Shown piece by piece: positions 38,141 to 50,899 of a stretch of 64,000 nt of DNA. Source of the DNA: Chamaelirium japonicum (taxonomy: Eukaryota; Streptophyta; Magnoliopsida; Liliales; Melanthiaceae); contig OX393549.1 of NCBI GenBank assembly GCA_947650365.1, positions 30,347,209 through 30,411,208 on the forward strand, written 5' to 3'. The position numbers were made by a program, and so were the translations under genes. How positions within the stretch are numbered: the first letter of the stretch is position 1; each line of letters opens with the position of its first letter. The notes beneath the pieces were generated by a model that worked only from the letters and a program-made list of their open reading frames with translations, ran no database searches and was not told where the DNA came from.

Positions 38141-40860
38141 ACGAAAGAATTAGAATGGATTGTATGAAAGAATAGATCGTATGAATGAATTAGAATGGAT
38201 CGTACGGAATGAATTAGAATGGATTGTATGAATGAATTAGAATGGATCGTACGAATGAGTAGAATGGATCGTACGAATGAATTAGAATGGATCATACGAA
38301 TGAATTAGAATGGATCGTACGAATAAATTAGAATGGATCATACGAATGAAATAGAATGGATCGTACGAAGGAATTAGAATGGATCATACGAAGGAATTAG
38401 AATGGATCGTACGAAGGAATTAGAATGGATCGTACGAATGAATTAGAATGATTATATTCGTGCAAATGAATTAGAATGGATCGTATGAATGAATTAGAAT
38501 GGATCGTATGAGTGAATTAGAACGGTTAGTACGAATGAAGTAGAATGGATCGTATGAATGAATTAGAATGGATACATTCGTGTGAATGAATTAGAATGGA
38601 TCGTATGAATGAATTAGAATGGATCGTATGAATGAATTAGAATGGATCGTGCGAATGAATTAGAATGGATCGTACGAATGAATTAGAATGGATCGTACGA
38701 ATGAACTAGAATGGATAAATTCGTGCGAATGAATTAGAATGGATCATACGAATGAATTAGAATGGATCGTACGAATGAATTAGAATGGATCTTACGAATG
38801 AATTAGAATGGATCGTACGAATGAATTAGAATGGATCGTACGAATGAATTAGAATGGATACATTCGTGTGAATGAATTAGAATGGATCGGACGAATGAAT
38901 TAGAATGGATCGTATGAATGAATTAGAATGGATCAAATGAATGAATTAGAATGGATCGTACGAATAAATTAGAATGGATACATTAGTCCGAATGAATTAG
39001 AATGGATCGTACGAATGAATTAGAATGGATCGTACGAATGAATTAGAATGGATCGTACGAATGAATTAGAATGGATACATTCGTACGAATGAATTAGAAT
39101 GGATCGTACGAATGAATTAGAATGGATCGTACGGAATGAATTAGAATGGATATATTTGAACGAATAAATTAGAATTGATCATACGAATGAATTAGAATGG
39201 ATCGTACGAATGAATTAGAATGGATAGTGCGAATGAATTAGAATCGATCGTACGAATGAATTAGAATGGATCGTACGAATGAATTAGAATGGATCATACG
39301 AAAGAGTAAGAATGGATCGTACGAATGAATTAGAATGGATCGTACGAATGAATTAGAATAGATCGTACGAATAAATTAGAATGGATACATTCGTCCGAAT
39401 AAATTAGAATGGATCATACGAATGAGTAAGAATGGATCGTACGAATGAAATAGAATAGATTGTACGAATGAATTAGAATGGATCCTACGAATGAATTAGA
39501 ATGGATCGTGTGAAAGAATTAGAATGGATTGTATGAATGAATTAGACTGGATCGTATGAATGAATTAGAATGGATCGTACGAATGGATTAGAATGGATCG
39601 TACAAATGAATTAGAATGGATCGTACGAATGAACTAGAATGGATACATTCGTGCGAATGAATTAGAATGGATCGTACGAATGAATTAGAATGGTTCGTAC
39701 GAATGAATTAGAATGGATCTTACGAATGAATTAGAATGGATCGTACGAATGAATTAGAATGGATCGTACGAATGAATTAGAATAGATCGTACGAATGAAT
39801 TAGAATGGATCGTACGAAGGAATTAGAATGGATCGTACGAATGAATTAGAATGGATCGTATGAATGAATTAGAATGGATACATTCGTGCGAATGAATTAG
39901 AATGGATTGTACGAATGAATTAGAATGGATCGTACGAATGAATTAGAATGGTTCGTGTGAAAGAATTAGAATGGATTGTATGAATGAATTAGAATGGATC
40001 ATATGAATGAATTAGAATAGATAAATTCGTGCGAATGAATTAGAATGGATCGTACGAATGAATTAGAATGGATCGTACGAATGAATTAGAATGGATCGTA
40101 CGAATGAATTAGAATGGATCGTATGAATGAATTAGAATGGTTACATTCATGCGAATGGATTGGAATGGATCGTACGAATGGATTAGAATGGATCGTACGA
40201 ATGGATTAGAATGGATACATTCGAGCGAATGAATTAGAATGGATCGTACGAATGAATTAGAATGGATCGTACGAATGGATTAGAATGGATCCTACGAATG
40301 GATTAGAATGGATACCTTTGTGCATATGAATTAGAATGGATCGTACGAATGAATTAGAATGGATCATATGAATGAATTAGAATGGATCGTGTGAAAGAAT
40401 TAGAATGGATTGTATGAATGAATTAGAATAGATCGTATGAATGAATTAGAATGGATCGTTCGAATGAATTAGAATGGATCGTACGACTGAATTAGAATGG
40501 ATCGTACGAATGAATTAGAATGGATACATTCGTGCGAATGAATTAGAAATGATACATTCGCGCAAAAGAATTAGAATAGATCGTATGAATGAATTAGAAT
40601 GGATCCTATGAATGAATTAGAATGGATCGTGCGAATGAATTAGAATGGATCGTACGAATGAATTAGATTGGATCGTGCTAATGAATTAGAATTGATCGAA
40701 CGAATGAATTAGCATGGATCATGCTAATGAATTAGAATGGATCGTGCGAATGAATTAGAATGGATCGTACGAATGAATTAGAATGGATCGTACGAATGAA
40801 CTAGAATGGATACATTCGTGCGAATGAATTAGAATGGATCGTACGAATGAATTTGAATGG
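37401..40860 (+). repeat. 3.4 kb segmental duplication, copy 1
   Basis: It is paired with 55849-59260 in the same orientation. Shared private marks include CGCACGAAAGAATTAG (38138 and 56609), the truncated GAAAGAATAG monomer, GATATATTTGAACG (39150 and 57530) and the order of all 28-mers. Offsets drift from 18,448 to 18,471 to 18,403 bp through whole-monomer gains and losses; for example copy 1 has two extra monomers near 39010-39060. Confidence 0.9.
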
Positions 40861-42098
40861 ATCGTACGAATGAATTAGAATGGATACATTCGTGCGAATG
40901 AATTAGAATGGATCATACGAATGAATTAGAATGGATAATGCGAATGAATTAGAATGGATCGTACGAATGAATTAGAATGGATTCGTACGAATGAATTAGA
41001 ATGGATACATTCGTGCGAATGAATTAGAATGGATCGTACCAATGAGTAAGAATGGATCGTACGAATGAAATAGAATGGATCGTAAGAATGAATCGTATGA
41101 ATTAGAATGGATCGTATGAATGGATTAGAATGGATCGTACGAATGGATTAGAATCGATACATTCGAGCGAATGAATTAGAATGGATTGTACGGAATTAAT
41201 TAGAATGGATTGTATGAATAAATTAGAATGGATCGTACGAATTAATTAGAATGGATACATTCGTGCGAATGAATTAGAATGGATTGTATGAATGAATTAG
41301 AATGGATCGTACGAATGAATTAGAATGGATCATACGAATTAATTAGAATGGATCATACGAATGAATTAGAATGCATCGTACGAATGAATTAGAAGGGATC
41401 GTACGAATGAATTAGAACGGATCGTACGAATAAATTAGAATGGATACATTCGTCCGAATGAATTAGAATGGATCATACGAATGAGTAAAAATGGATCGTA
41501 CGAATGAAATAGAATGGATTGTACGAATGATTTAGAATGGATCGTACGAATGAATTAGAATGGATCGTACGAATGATTTAGAATGGATACATTCGTGCGA
41601 ATGAATTAGAATGGATCATACGAATGAGTAAGAATGGATCGTGCGAACGAAATAGAATGGATTGTACGAATGAATTAGAATGGATTCGTACGAATGAATT
41701 AGAATTGATACATTCGTGCGAATGAATTAGAATGGATCGTACCAATGAGTAAGAATGGATCGTACGAATGAAATAGAATTGATTGTGCGAATGAATTAGA
41801 ATGGATCATACGAATTAGTTAGAATGGATCGTACGAATGAATTAGAATGGATCGTACGAATGAATTAGAATGGATCATACGAATTAATTAGAATGGATCG
41901 TACAAATGAATTAGAATGGTTCGTACGAATGAATTAGAATGGATCGTACGAATGAATTAGAATGGATACATTTGTGAGAATGAATTAGAATGGATCGTAC
42001 GAATGGATTAGAATGGATCGTACGAATGGATTAGAATGGATACATTCGTGCGAATGAATTAGAATGGATTGCATGAATGAATTAGAATGGATCGTACG
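38141..42098 (+). repeat. Longest forward-orientation satellite block
   Basis: It opens with a truncated monomer (GAAAGAATAGATCG, about 38156) and the 24-bp CGTACGGAATG (about 38208). An odd 28-mer, GATATATTTGAACG, lies near 39150. GGATTAG pairs, CATTCGAGCG (about 40218) and GATACCTTTGTGC (about 40310) follow. Up to about 40860 it is a copy of 56612-59260. The rest contains GGATTCGTACG 24-mers (about 40979 and 41692) and a broken monomer near 41082. Confidence 0.92.
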
Positions 42099-42911
42099 AT
42101 CCATTCGAATTCTTTCACACGATCCATTCTAATTCATTCGTACGATCCATTCTAATTCATTCATACGATCCATTCTAATTCATTCGTACGATCCATTCTA
42201 ATTCATTCGTATATTCCATTGTAAGATCCTACGAATGAATTAGAATGGATCGTACGAATGAATTAGAATGGATCGTACGAATGAATTAGAATGGATCGTG
42301 CGAATGAATTAGAATGGATACATTCGTGCGAATGAATTAGAATGGATCGGACGAATGAATTAGAATGGATCATATGAATGAATTAGAATGGATCAAATGA
42401 ATGAATTAGAATGGTTACATTCATGCGAATGAATTAGAATAGATCGTACGAATGGATTAGAATGGATCGTACGAATGAACTAGAATGGATACATTCGTGC
42501 GAATGAATTAGAATGGATCGTACGAATGAATTAGAATGGATCGTACGAATGAATTAGAATGGATCGTACGAATGAATTAGAATGGATACATTCGTGCGAA
42601 TGAATTAGAATGGATCGGACGAATGAATTAGAATGGATCGTATGAATGAATTAGAATGGATCAAATGAATGAATTAGAATAGTTACATTCATGCGAATAA
42701 ATTAAAATGGATCGTACGAATGGATTAGAATGGATCGTACGAATGTATTAGAATGGATACATTCGAGCGAATAAATTAGAATGGATCGTACGAATGAATT
42801 AGAATGGATCGTACGAATGGATTAGAATGGATCCTACGATTAGAATGGATACCTTTGTGCAGAATGGATCGTACGAATGAATTAGAATGGATACATTCGT
42901 GCACGATCCAT
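42099..42911. repeat. Reverse block 42099-42225, forward block 42226-42911
   Basis: The reverse block of about 125 bp lies between GATCGTACGATCC and CCATTGTAAGATCC. The forward block has a 268-bp tandem pair (42316-42583 and 42584-42851) and a shortened left arm of the class F palindrome (42847-42902). Confidence 0.9.
42316..42851 (+). repeat. 268-bp tandem duplication
   Basis: Both copies run CATTCGTGCG, GATCGGACG, GATCAAATG (42392 and 42660), GGTTACATTCATGCG, GGATTAG. The second copy is interrupted near its end by the shortened palindrome arm. Confidence 0.85.
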
Positions 42912-43000
42912 TCTAATTCATTCGCACGAATGTATCCATTCTAATTCATTCGTACGATCCATTCTAATTCATTAATATGATCCATTCTAATTCATTCGTA
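42847..43000. repeat. Shortened third copy of the 243-bp palindrome
   Basis: The left arm keeps only its outer 14 bp and inner part (42847-42902, 56 bp instead of 111), with GTGCAGAATGG marking the loss. The right side keeps AATATGATCC (about 42972) but runs into canonical monomers instead of CATATGCACAAAGG. Loss inside one arm is the usual fate of unstable palindromes. Confidence 0.8.
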
Positions 43001-44573
43001 CGATCCATTCTAATTCATTCGTAAGATCCATTCTAATTCATTCGGACAAATGTATCCATTCTAATTTATTCGTACGAACCATTCTAATTCATTCGTACGA
43101 TCCATTCTAATTCATTCGTACGATCCATTCTAATTCATTCGTCCGATCCATTCTAATTCATTCGCACGAATGTATCCATTCTAATTCATTCGTACGATCC
43201 ATTCTAATTCATTCGTACGATCCATTCTAATTCATTCGTAAGATCCATTCTAATTCATTCGTACGATCCATTCTAATTCATTCGTACCATCTATTCTAAT
43301 TCATTCGCACGAATGTATCCATTCTAGTTCATTCGTACGATCCATTCTATTTCATTCGTACGATCCATTCTTACTCATTCGTATGATCCATTCTAATTCA
43401 TTCGGACGAATGTATCCATTCTAATTTATTCGTACGATCCATTCTAATTCATTCGTACGATCCATTCTAATTCATTCGTACGATCCATTCTAATTCATTC
43501 GTCTGATCCATTCTAATTCATTCGCACAAATGTATCCATTCTAATTCATTTGTACGATCCATTCTAATTCATTCGTACGATCCATTCTAATTCATTCGTA
43601 CGATCCATTCTAATTCATTCGTACGATCCATTCTAATTCATTCGTACGATCCATTCTAATTCATTTGCACGAATGTATCAATTCTAGTTCATTCATACGA
43701 TCCATTCTAATTCATTCGTACGATCCATTCTAATTCGTTCTCACGATCCATTCTAATTCATTCGTACGATCAATTCTAATTCATTCGCACGAATGTATCC
43801 ATTCTAATTCATTCATATGATCCATTCTAATTCATTCGTACGATCCATTCTAACTCATTCATACAATCCATTCTAATTCTTTCACACGATCCATTCTAAT
43901 TCATTCGTAGGATCCATTCTAATTCATTCGTACAATCTGTTCTATTTCATTCGTACGATCCATTCTTACTCATTCGTATGATCCATTCTAATTCATTCAC
44001 ACGAATGTATCCATTCTAATTCATTTGTACGAATCCATTCTAATTCATTCGTACAATCCATTCTATTTCATTCGTACTATCCATTCTTACTCATTCGTAC
44101 GATCCATTCTAATTCATTCGTAAGATCCATTCTAATTCATTCGTACGATCCATTCTAATTCATTCGTACGATCCATTCTAATTCATTTGCACGAATGTAT
44201 CCATTCTAGTTCATTCGTACGATCCATTCTAATTCATTCGTACGATCCATTCTAATTCATTCGCACGATCCATTCTAATTCATTCGTACGATCAATTCTA
44301 ATTCATTCGCACGAATGTATCCATTCTAATTCATTCATACGATCCATTCTAATTCATTCGTACGATCCATTCTAATTCACTCATATGATCCATTCTAATA
44401 CATTCATACGATCCATTCTAATTCATTTGCACGAATATATCCATTCTAATTCATTCGTACGATCCATTCTAATTCATTCGTACGATCCATTCTAATTCCT
44501 TTGTACGATCGATTCTAATTCATTCGTACGATCCATTCTAATTCATTCGTACAATCTATTCTAATTCATTCGT
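42912..44573 (-). repeat. Reverse-orientation satellite block
   Basis: Mostly canonical monomers with CGTAAGATCC, CGTCCGATCC, CGCACGAATG and CTAGTTC recurring in a fixed order (about 43140-43330, 43500-43690, 44110-44220). The same order is seen at 29770-29990, 47080-47290 and 62000-62200. It ends at a class A reverse-form junction (44567-44580). Confidence 0.92.
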
Positions 44574-45269
44574 ACGAATGGATACATTCGTGTGAATGAA
44601 TTAGAATGGATCGTACGAATGAGTAAGAATGGATCGTACGAATGAAATAGAATGGTTTGCACGAATGAATTAGAATGGATCGTACGAATGAATTAGAATG
44701 GATCGAGTGAAATAATTAGAATGGATTGTATGAATGAATTAGAATGGATCGTACGAATGAATTAGAATGGATCGTACGAAGGAATTAGAATGGATCGTAC
44801 GAATGAATTAGAATGGATCGTACGAATGAATTAGAATAGATCGTACGAATGAATTAGAATGGATCGTACGAATGAATTAGAATGGATATATTCGTGCAAA
44901 TGAATTAGAATGGATCGTAGAATGTATTAGAATGGATCGTATGAGTGAATTAGAATGGATCGTACGAATGAATTAGAATGGATCGTATGAATGAATTAGA
45001 ATGGATACATTCGTGTAATTCATTCGTACGATCCATTCTAATTCCTTCGTACGATCCATTCTAATTCATTCGTACGATCCATTCTAATTCATTCATACAA
45101 TCCATTCAAATTCTTTCACACGATCCATTCTAATTCATTCGTACGATCCATTCTAATCCATTCGTAAGATCCATTCTAATTCATTCGTACGATCCATTCT
45201 AATTCATTCGTACGATCCATTCTAATTCATTAATATGATCCATTCTAATTCATTCGTACGATCCATTCT
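44574..45269. repeat. Forward block 44574-45015, reverse block 45016-45269
   Basis: The forward part is the post-class-A chain with GATATATTCGTGCAAATG (about 44884). The switch CGTGTAATTC at 45015 is private. The reverse part, with its class I junction (45261-45290), is repeated 1,260 bp downstream. Confidence 0.88.
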
Positions 45270-46550
45270 AATGAATTAGAATTGATCGTACGAATGAAAA
45301 AAAATGGATTGCACGAATGATTTAGAATGGATCGTACGAATGAATTAGAATGGATCTAGTGAAAGAATTAGAATGGATTGTATGAATGAATCAGAATGGA
45401 TCGTATGAATGAATTAGAATGGATCGTACGAAGGAATTGGAATGGATCGTACGAATGAATTAGAATGAATCGTACGAAGGAATTAGAATGGATCATACGA
45501 ATGAAATAGAATGGATCGCACGAAGGAATTAGAATGGATCGTACGAAGGAATTAAAATGGATCGTACGAATGAATTAGAATGGATATATTCGTGCAAATG
45601 AATTAGAATGGATCGTATGAATGAATTAGAATGGATCGAATGAGTGAATTAGAACGGATAGTATGAATGAAGTAGAATGGATCGTATGAATGAATTAGAA
45701 TAGATACATTCGTGCGAATGAATTCGAATGGATCTATGAATGAATTAGAATAGATTTTGTGAATGAATTAGAATGGATCGTACGAATGAATTAGAATGGA
45801 TACATTCATTTGAATGAATTAGAATGGATTGTATGAATGAATTAGAATGGATCGTACGAATGAACTAGAATAGATACATTCGTGCGAATGAATTAGAATG
45901 GACCGTACGAATGAATTAGAATGGATCATACGAATGAATAAGAATGGATCGTACGAATGAATTAGAATAGATTGCGCGAATGAATTAGAATGGATCGTGC
46001 GAATGAAATAGAATGGATACAAATGAATTAGAATGGATCATACGAATGAATTAGAATGACGATCCATTCTTACTCATTCGTATGATCCATTCTAATTTAT
46101 TCGCACGAATGTATCCATTCTAATTCATTCGTACGTCTAATTCATTCATACTATCCATTCTAATTCATTTGCACGAATATATCCATTCTAATTCATTCGT
46201 ACGATCCATTCTAATTCCTTCGTACGATCCATTCTAATTCATTCGTACGATCTATTCTAATTCATTCGTATGATCCATTCTAATTCATTCGTACGATCCA
46301 TTCTAATTCCTTCGTACGATCCATTCTAATTCATTCGTACGATCCATTCTAATTCATTCATACAATCTAATTCTTTCACACGATCCATTCTAATTCATTC
46401 GTACGATCTATTCTAATCCATTCGTAAGATCCATTCTAATTCATTCGTACGATCCATTCTAATTCATTCGTACGATCCATTCTAATTCATTAATATGATC
46501 CATTCTAATTCATTCGTACGATCCATTCTAATGAATTAGAATTGATCGTA
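45016..46550. repeat. 1,260-bp direct duplication across a class I junction
   Basis: The class I junctions at 45261 and 46521 are exactly 1,260 bp apart. CCTTCG, CATACAATC, CTTTCACACG, CGTAAGATCC and AATATGATCC precede both. A related third copy precedes 28082. Copy 2 carries the 18-bp monomer. Confidence 0.85.
45270..46056 (+). repeat. Forward-orientation satellite block
   Basis: It begins with GAAAAAAAATGG (a degenerate GAAATAG monomer), GATTGCACG and GATTTAG. AAGGAATTAG monomers and GATATATTC (about 45583) follow. Near 45720 a GATCTATG monomer has lost one base. It ends at GAATGACGATCC. Confidence 0.88.
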
Positions 46551-46831
46551 TGAATGAAATAGAATGGATTGCACGAATGATTTAGAATGGATCGTACGAA
46601 TGAATTAGAATGGATCGTGTGAAAGAATTAGAATGGATTATATGAATGAATTAGAATGGATCGTACGAATGAATTAGAATGGATCGTACGAAGGAATTAG
46701 AATGGATCGTACGAATGAATTAGAATGGATCGTACGAATGAATTAGAACAGATCGTACGAATGAATTAGAATGGATCGTAGGAAGGAATTAGAATGGATC
46801 GTACGAATGAATTAGAATGGATATATTCGTG
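46057..46831. repeat. Reverse block 46057-46529, forward block 46530-46831
   Basis: A monomer is broken at 46132 (GTACGTCTAATTC), and an 18-bp monomer lies at about 46367-46384. The class I junction at 46521-46550 lies exactly 1,260 bp after the one at 45261. The forward part ends at TTCGTGACCATTC. Confidence 0.88.
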
Positions 46832-47894
46832 ACCATTCTAATTCATTCATACGATCCATTCTAATTCATTCATACAATCCATTCTAATTCTTTCACACGA
46901 TCTATTCTAATTCATTCGTAGGATCCATTCTAATTCATTCGTACAATCTATTCTATTTCATTCGTACGATCCATTCTTACTCATTCGTATGATCCATTCT
47001 AATTCATTCGGACGAATGTATCCATTCTAATTTATTCGTACGATCCATTCTAATTCATTCGTACGATCCATTCTAATTCATTCGTCCGATCCATTCTAAT
47101 TCATTCGCACGAATGTATCCATTCTAATTCATTCGTACGATCCATTCTAATTCATTCGTACGATCCATTCTAATTCATTCGTAAGATCCATTCTAATTCA
47201 TTCGTACGATCCATTCTAATTCATTCGTACGATCCATTCTAATTCATTCGCACGAATATATCCATTCTAGTTCATTCATATGATCCATTCTAATTCATTC
47301 GTACGATCCATTCTAATTCATTCGCACGATCCATTCTAATTCATTCGAATGATCCATTCTAATTCATTCATACGATCCATTCTAATTCATTCGTACGATC
47401 CATTCTAATTCATTCGCATAAATGTATCCATTCTAATTCATTCGTACGATCCATTCTAATTCATTCGTACGATCCATTCTAATTCATTCGCACGATCTGT
47501 TCTTATTCATTCGCACAATCCATTCTAATTCATTCGTACGATCCATTCTAATTCATTCGCACGAATGTATCCATTCTAGTTCATTCGTACGATCCATTCT
47601 AATTAATTCATACGATCCATTCTAATTCATTCGCACGATCCATTCTAATTCATTCGTACGATCCATTCTAATTCATTCATATGATCCATTCTAATTCATT
47701 CGTACGATCCATTCTAATTCATTCGTCCGATCCATTCTAATTCATTCGCACGATCCATTCTTACTCATTGGTATGATCCATTCTAATCCATTCGTATGAT
47801 CCATTCATACGATCCATTCTTATTCATTCTAATTAGAATGGATACATTCGTGCGAATAAATTAGAATGGATCATACGAATGAGTAAGAATGGAT
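46832..47894. repeat. Reverse block 46832-47834, forward mini-block 47835-47894
   Basis: Chain CATACAATCC, CTTTCACACG, CGTAGGATCC, CTATTTC, CGGACGAATG first, then canonical runs with CTAGTTC. The forward mini-block of about 60 bp (28-mer plus GAGTAAG) sits between CATTCTAATTAGAATG and GGATCATCATTC and is shared with 28580-28640. Confidence 0.88.
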
Positions 47895-48908
47895 CATCAT
47901 TCTAATTCATTTGTTTGATCCATTCTAATTCATTTGTATCCATTCTATTTCATTCGCACGATCCATTCTAATTCATACGCGCAATCTATTCTAATTCATT
48001 CGTACGATCCATTCTAATTCATTCGTACGATCCATTCTAATTCATTCGCACGAATGTATCCATTCTAGTTCATTAGTACGATCCATTCTAATTCATTCAT
48101 ACAATCCATTCTAATTAATTCGCACGAATGTATCCATTCTAATTCATTCGTACGATCCATTCTAATTCATTCACAAAATCTATTCTAATTCATTCATACG
48201 ATCCATTCTAATTCATTCGCACGAATGTATCCATTCTAATTCATTCATACTATCCATTCTACTTCATTCGTACTATCCGTTCTAATTCACTCATACAATC
48301 CATTCTAATTCATTCATACGATCCATTCTAGTTCATTTGCACGAATATATCCATTCTAATTCATTCGTACGATCCATTCTAATTCCTTCGTACGATTCAT
48401 TCTAATTCCTTCGTACGATCCATTCTAATTCCTTCGTACGATCCATTCTATTTCATTCGTATGATCCATTCTAATTCCTTCGTACGATCCATTCTAATTC
48501 CTTCGTATCCATTCTAATTCATTTATACAATCCATTCTAATTTATTCGCACGAATGTATCCATTCTAATTCATTTGCACGATCAATTCTAATTCATTCCT
48601 ATGATCTATTCTAATTCATTCGTACGATCCATTCTAATTCATTCTAATTCATTCGTACGATCCATTCTAATTCATTCGTATATTCCATTCTAATTCATTA
48701 GCACGATCCATGCTAATGAATTAGAATGGATCGTACGATCCAATCTAATTCATTCATACGATCCATTCTTACTCATTCGTATGATCCATTCTAATTCAAT
48801 CGTACGATCCATTCTAATTCATTCGTACGATCCATTCTAATTCCTTCGTACGATCCATTCTAATTCATTCGTGCAATCCATTCTATTTCATTCGTACGAT
48901 CAATTTTA
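47895..48908 (-). repeat. Reverse block with class H palindrome
   Basis: TTTGTATCC, CGCGCAATC, CACAAAATC, GTACTATCCG, CCTTCG runs and GTATATTCC, the same cast as 28641-29200 and 31400-32480. The class H palindrome lies at 48716-48753. It ends at ATTCATTAGAATGG, the reverse complement of class I. Confidence 0.9.
48716..48753. repeat. Class H 38-bp palindrome, third copy
   Basis: Same sequence and context as the copies at 28993 and 31737; all three are in the same orientation. Confidence 0.9.
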
Positions 48909-50779
48909 ATTCATTAGAATGGATCGTACGAATGAATTAGAATGGATCATATTAATGAATTAGAATGGATCGTACGAATGAATTAGAATGGATCGTACGA
49001 ATGAATTAGAATGGATCTTACGAATGAATTAGAATGGATTAGAATGGATTAGAATGGATCGTACGAATGAAATAGAATAGATTGTACGAATGAATTAGAA
49101 TGGATTCGTACGAATGAATTAGAATGGATACATTCGTGCGAATGAATTAGAATGGATCGTACCAATGAGTAAGAATGGATCGTACGAATGAAATAGAATG
49201 GATTAGAATGGATTAGAATGGATCGTACGAATGAAATAGAATAGATTGTACGAATGAATTAGAATGGATTCGTACGAATGAATTAGAATGGATTAGAATG
49301 GATTAGAATAGATCGTACGAATGAATTAGAATGGATTAGAATGGATTAGAATGGATCGTACGAATGAAATAGAATGGATTAGAATGGATTAGAATGGATC
49401 GTACGAATGAAATAGAATAGATTGTACGAATGAATTAGAATGGATTCGTACGAATGAATTAGAATGGATACATTCGTGCGAATGAATTAGAATGGATCGT
49501 ACCAATGAGTAAGAATGGATCGTACGAATGAAATAGAATGGATTGTGCGAATGAATTAGAATGGATCGTACGAATGAATTAGAATGGATCGTGAGAAAGA
49601 ATTAGAATGGATTGTATGAATGAATTAGAATAGATCGTATGAATGAATTAGAATGGATCGTACGAATGAATTAGAATGGATCGTGCGAATGAATTAGAAT
49701 GGATCGTACGAATGAATTAGAATGGATACATTCGTGCGAATGAATTAGAATGGATCGGACGAATAAATTAGAATGGATCGTACGAATGAATTAGAATGGA
49801 TCAAATGAATGAATTAGAATGGATCGTACGAATGAATGTGAATGCATCGTACGAAAGAATTAGAATGGATATATTCGTGCTAATGAATTAGAATTGATCG
49901 AACGAATGAATTAGCATGGATTGTATGAATGAATTAGAATGGATCGTACGAATGAATTAGAATGGATAGTACGAATGAGTAAGAATGGATCGTACGAATG
50001 AAATAGAATAGATCGTACGAATGAATTAGAATGGATCATACGAAGGAATTAGAATGGATCGTACGAATGAATTAGAATGGATATATTCGTGCAAATGAAT
50101 TAGAATGGATCGTATGAATGTATTAGAATGGATCGTATGAGTGAATTAGAATGGATCGTACGAATGAATTAGAATCGATCGTATGAATGAATTTGAATGG
50201 ATACATTCGTGTGAATGAATTAGAATGGATTGTATGAATGAATTAGAATAGATTTTGTGAATGAATTAGAACTGATCGTACGAATGAATTAGAATGGATA
50301 CATTCGTGCGAATGAATTAGAATGGATTGTATGAATGAATTAGAATGGATCCTATGAATGAATTAGAATGGATCGTACGAATGAATTAGAATGTATACAT
50401 TCGTGCGAATGAATTAGAATTGAACGTACGAATGAATTAGAATGGATCGTGCGAATGAATTAGAATGGATCGTACGAATGAATTAGAATGGATACATTCG
50501 TGCGAATGAATTAGAATGGATACATTCGTGCGAAAGAATTAGAATAGATCATATGAATGAATTAGAATGGATCCTATGAATGATTTAGAATGGATCGTGC
50601 GAATGAATTAGAATGGATCGTACGAATGAATTAGAATGGATCGTGCTAATGAATTAGAATTGATCGAACGAATGAATTAGCATGGATCGTGCTAATGAAT
50701 TAGAATGGAACGTACGAATGAATTAGAATGGATCGTGTGAAAGAATTAGAATGGATTGTATGAATGAATTAGAATGAAT
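48909..50779 (+). repeat. Forward block with 10-bp subrepeats
   Basis: It contains the GGATTAGAAT 10-bp repeats (49036-49400), GATCAAATG (about 49800), the GATATATTC chain (about 50074), double 28-mers (about 50484-50540) and the GTGCTAATG, GATCGAACG, TAGCATGG string. It ends at a class B junction (about 50772-50800). Confidence 0.9.
49036..49400 (+). repeat. 10-bp GGATTAGAAT subrepeats in a nested duplication
   Basis: Two or more GGATTAGAAT units in a row start at 49036, 49200, 49290, 49333 and 49376. Each equals a 23-mer that has lost 13 bp including CGTACG. The 164 bp beginning at 49036 and at 49376 look identical, and the copy at 49200 shares the first 92 bp. Nothing like it occurs elsewhere in the window. 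Confidence 0.93.
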
Positions 50780-50899
50780 TCGTACGATCCATTCGAATTC
50801 ATTCGCACGATCCATTCTAATTCATTCATACGATCCATTCTAATTCATTCATACAATCCATTCTAATTCTTTCACACGATCCATTCTAATTCATTCGTA
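50713..50899. repeat. Class B junction and its palindrome
   Basis: Arms of about 64 bp (50713-50776 and 50836-50899) carry GTGTGAAAG and GATTGTATG in mirror order. The 59-bp spacer holds GAATTCGTACGATCC and CATTCGAATTC. Forward-form copies are near 17821, 20841, 24911, 36825 and 61495; reverse-form copies are near 4221, 5188, 25391, 35689, 53107, 59668 and 63265. Confidence 0.88.

Noticed and set aside
45819-46022. 67-codon open frame on the minus strand
   Set aside because: The same effect of variant monomers read from the opposite strand of a forward block; peptide repeats follow the 23-bp period.
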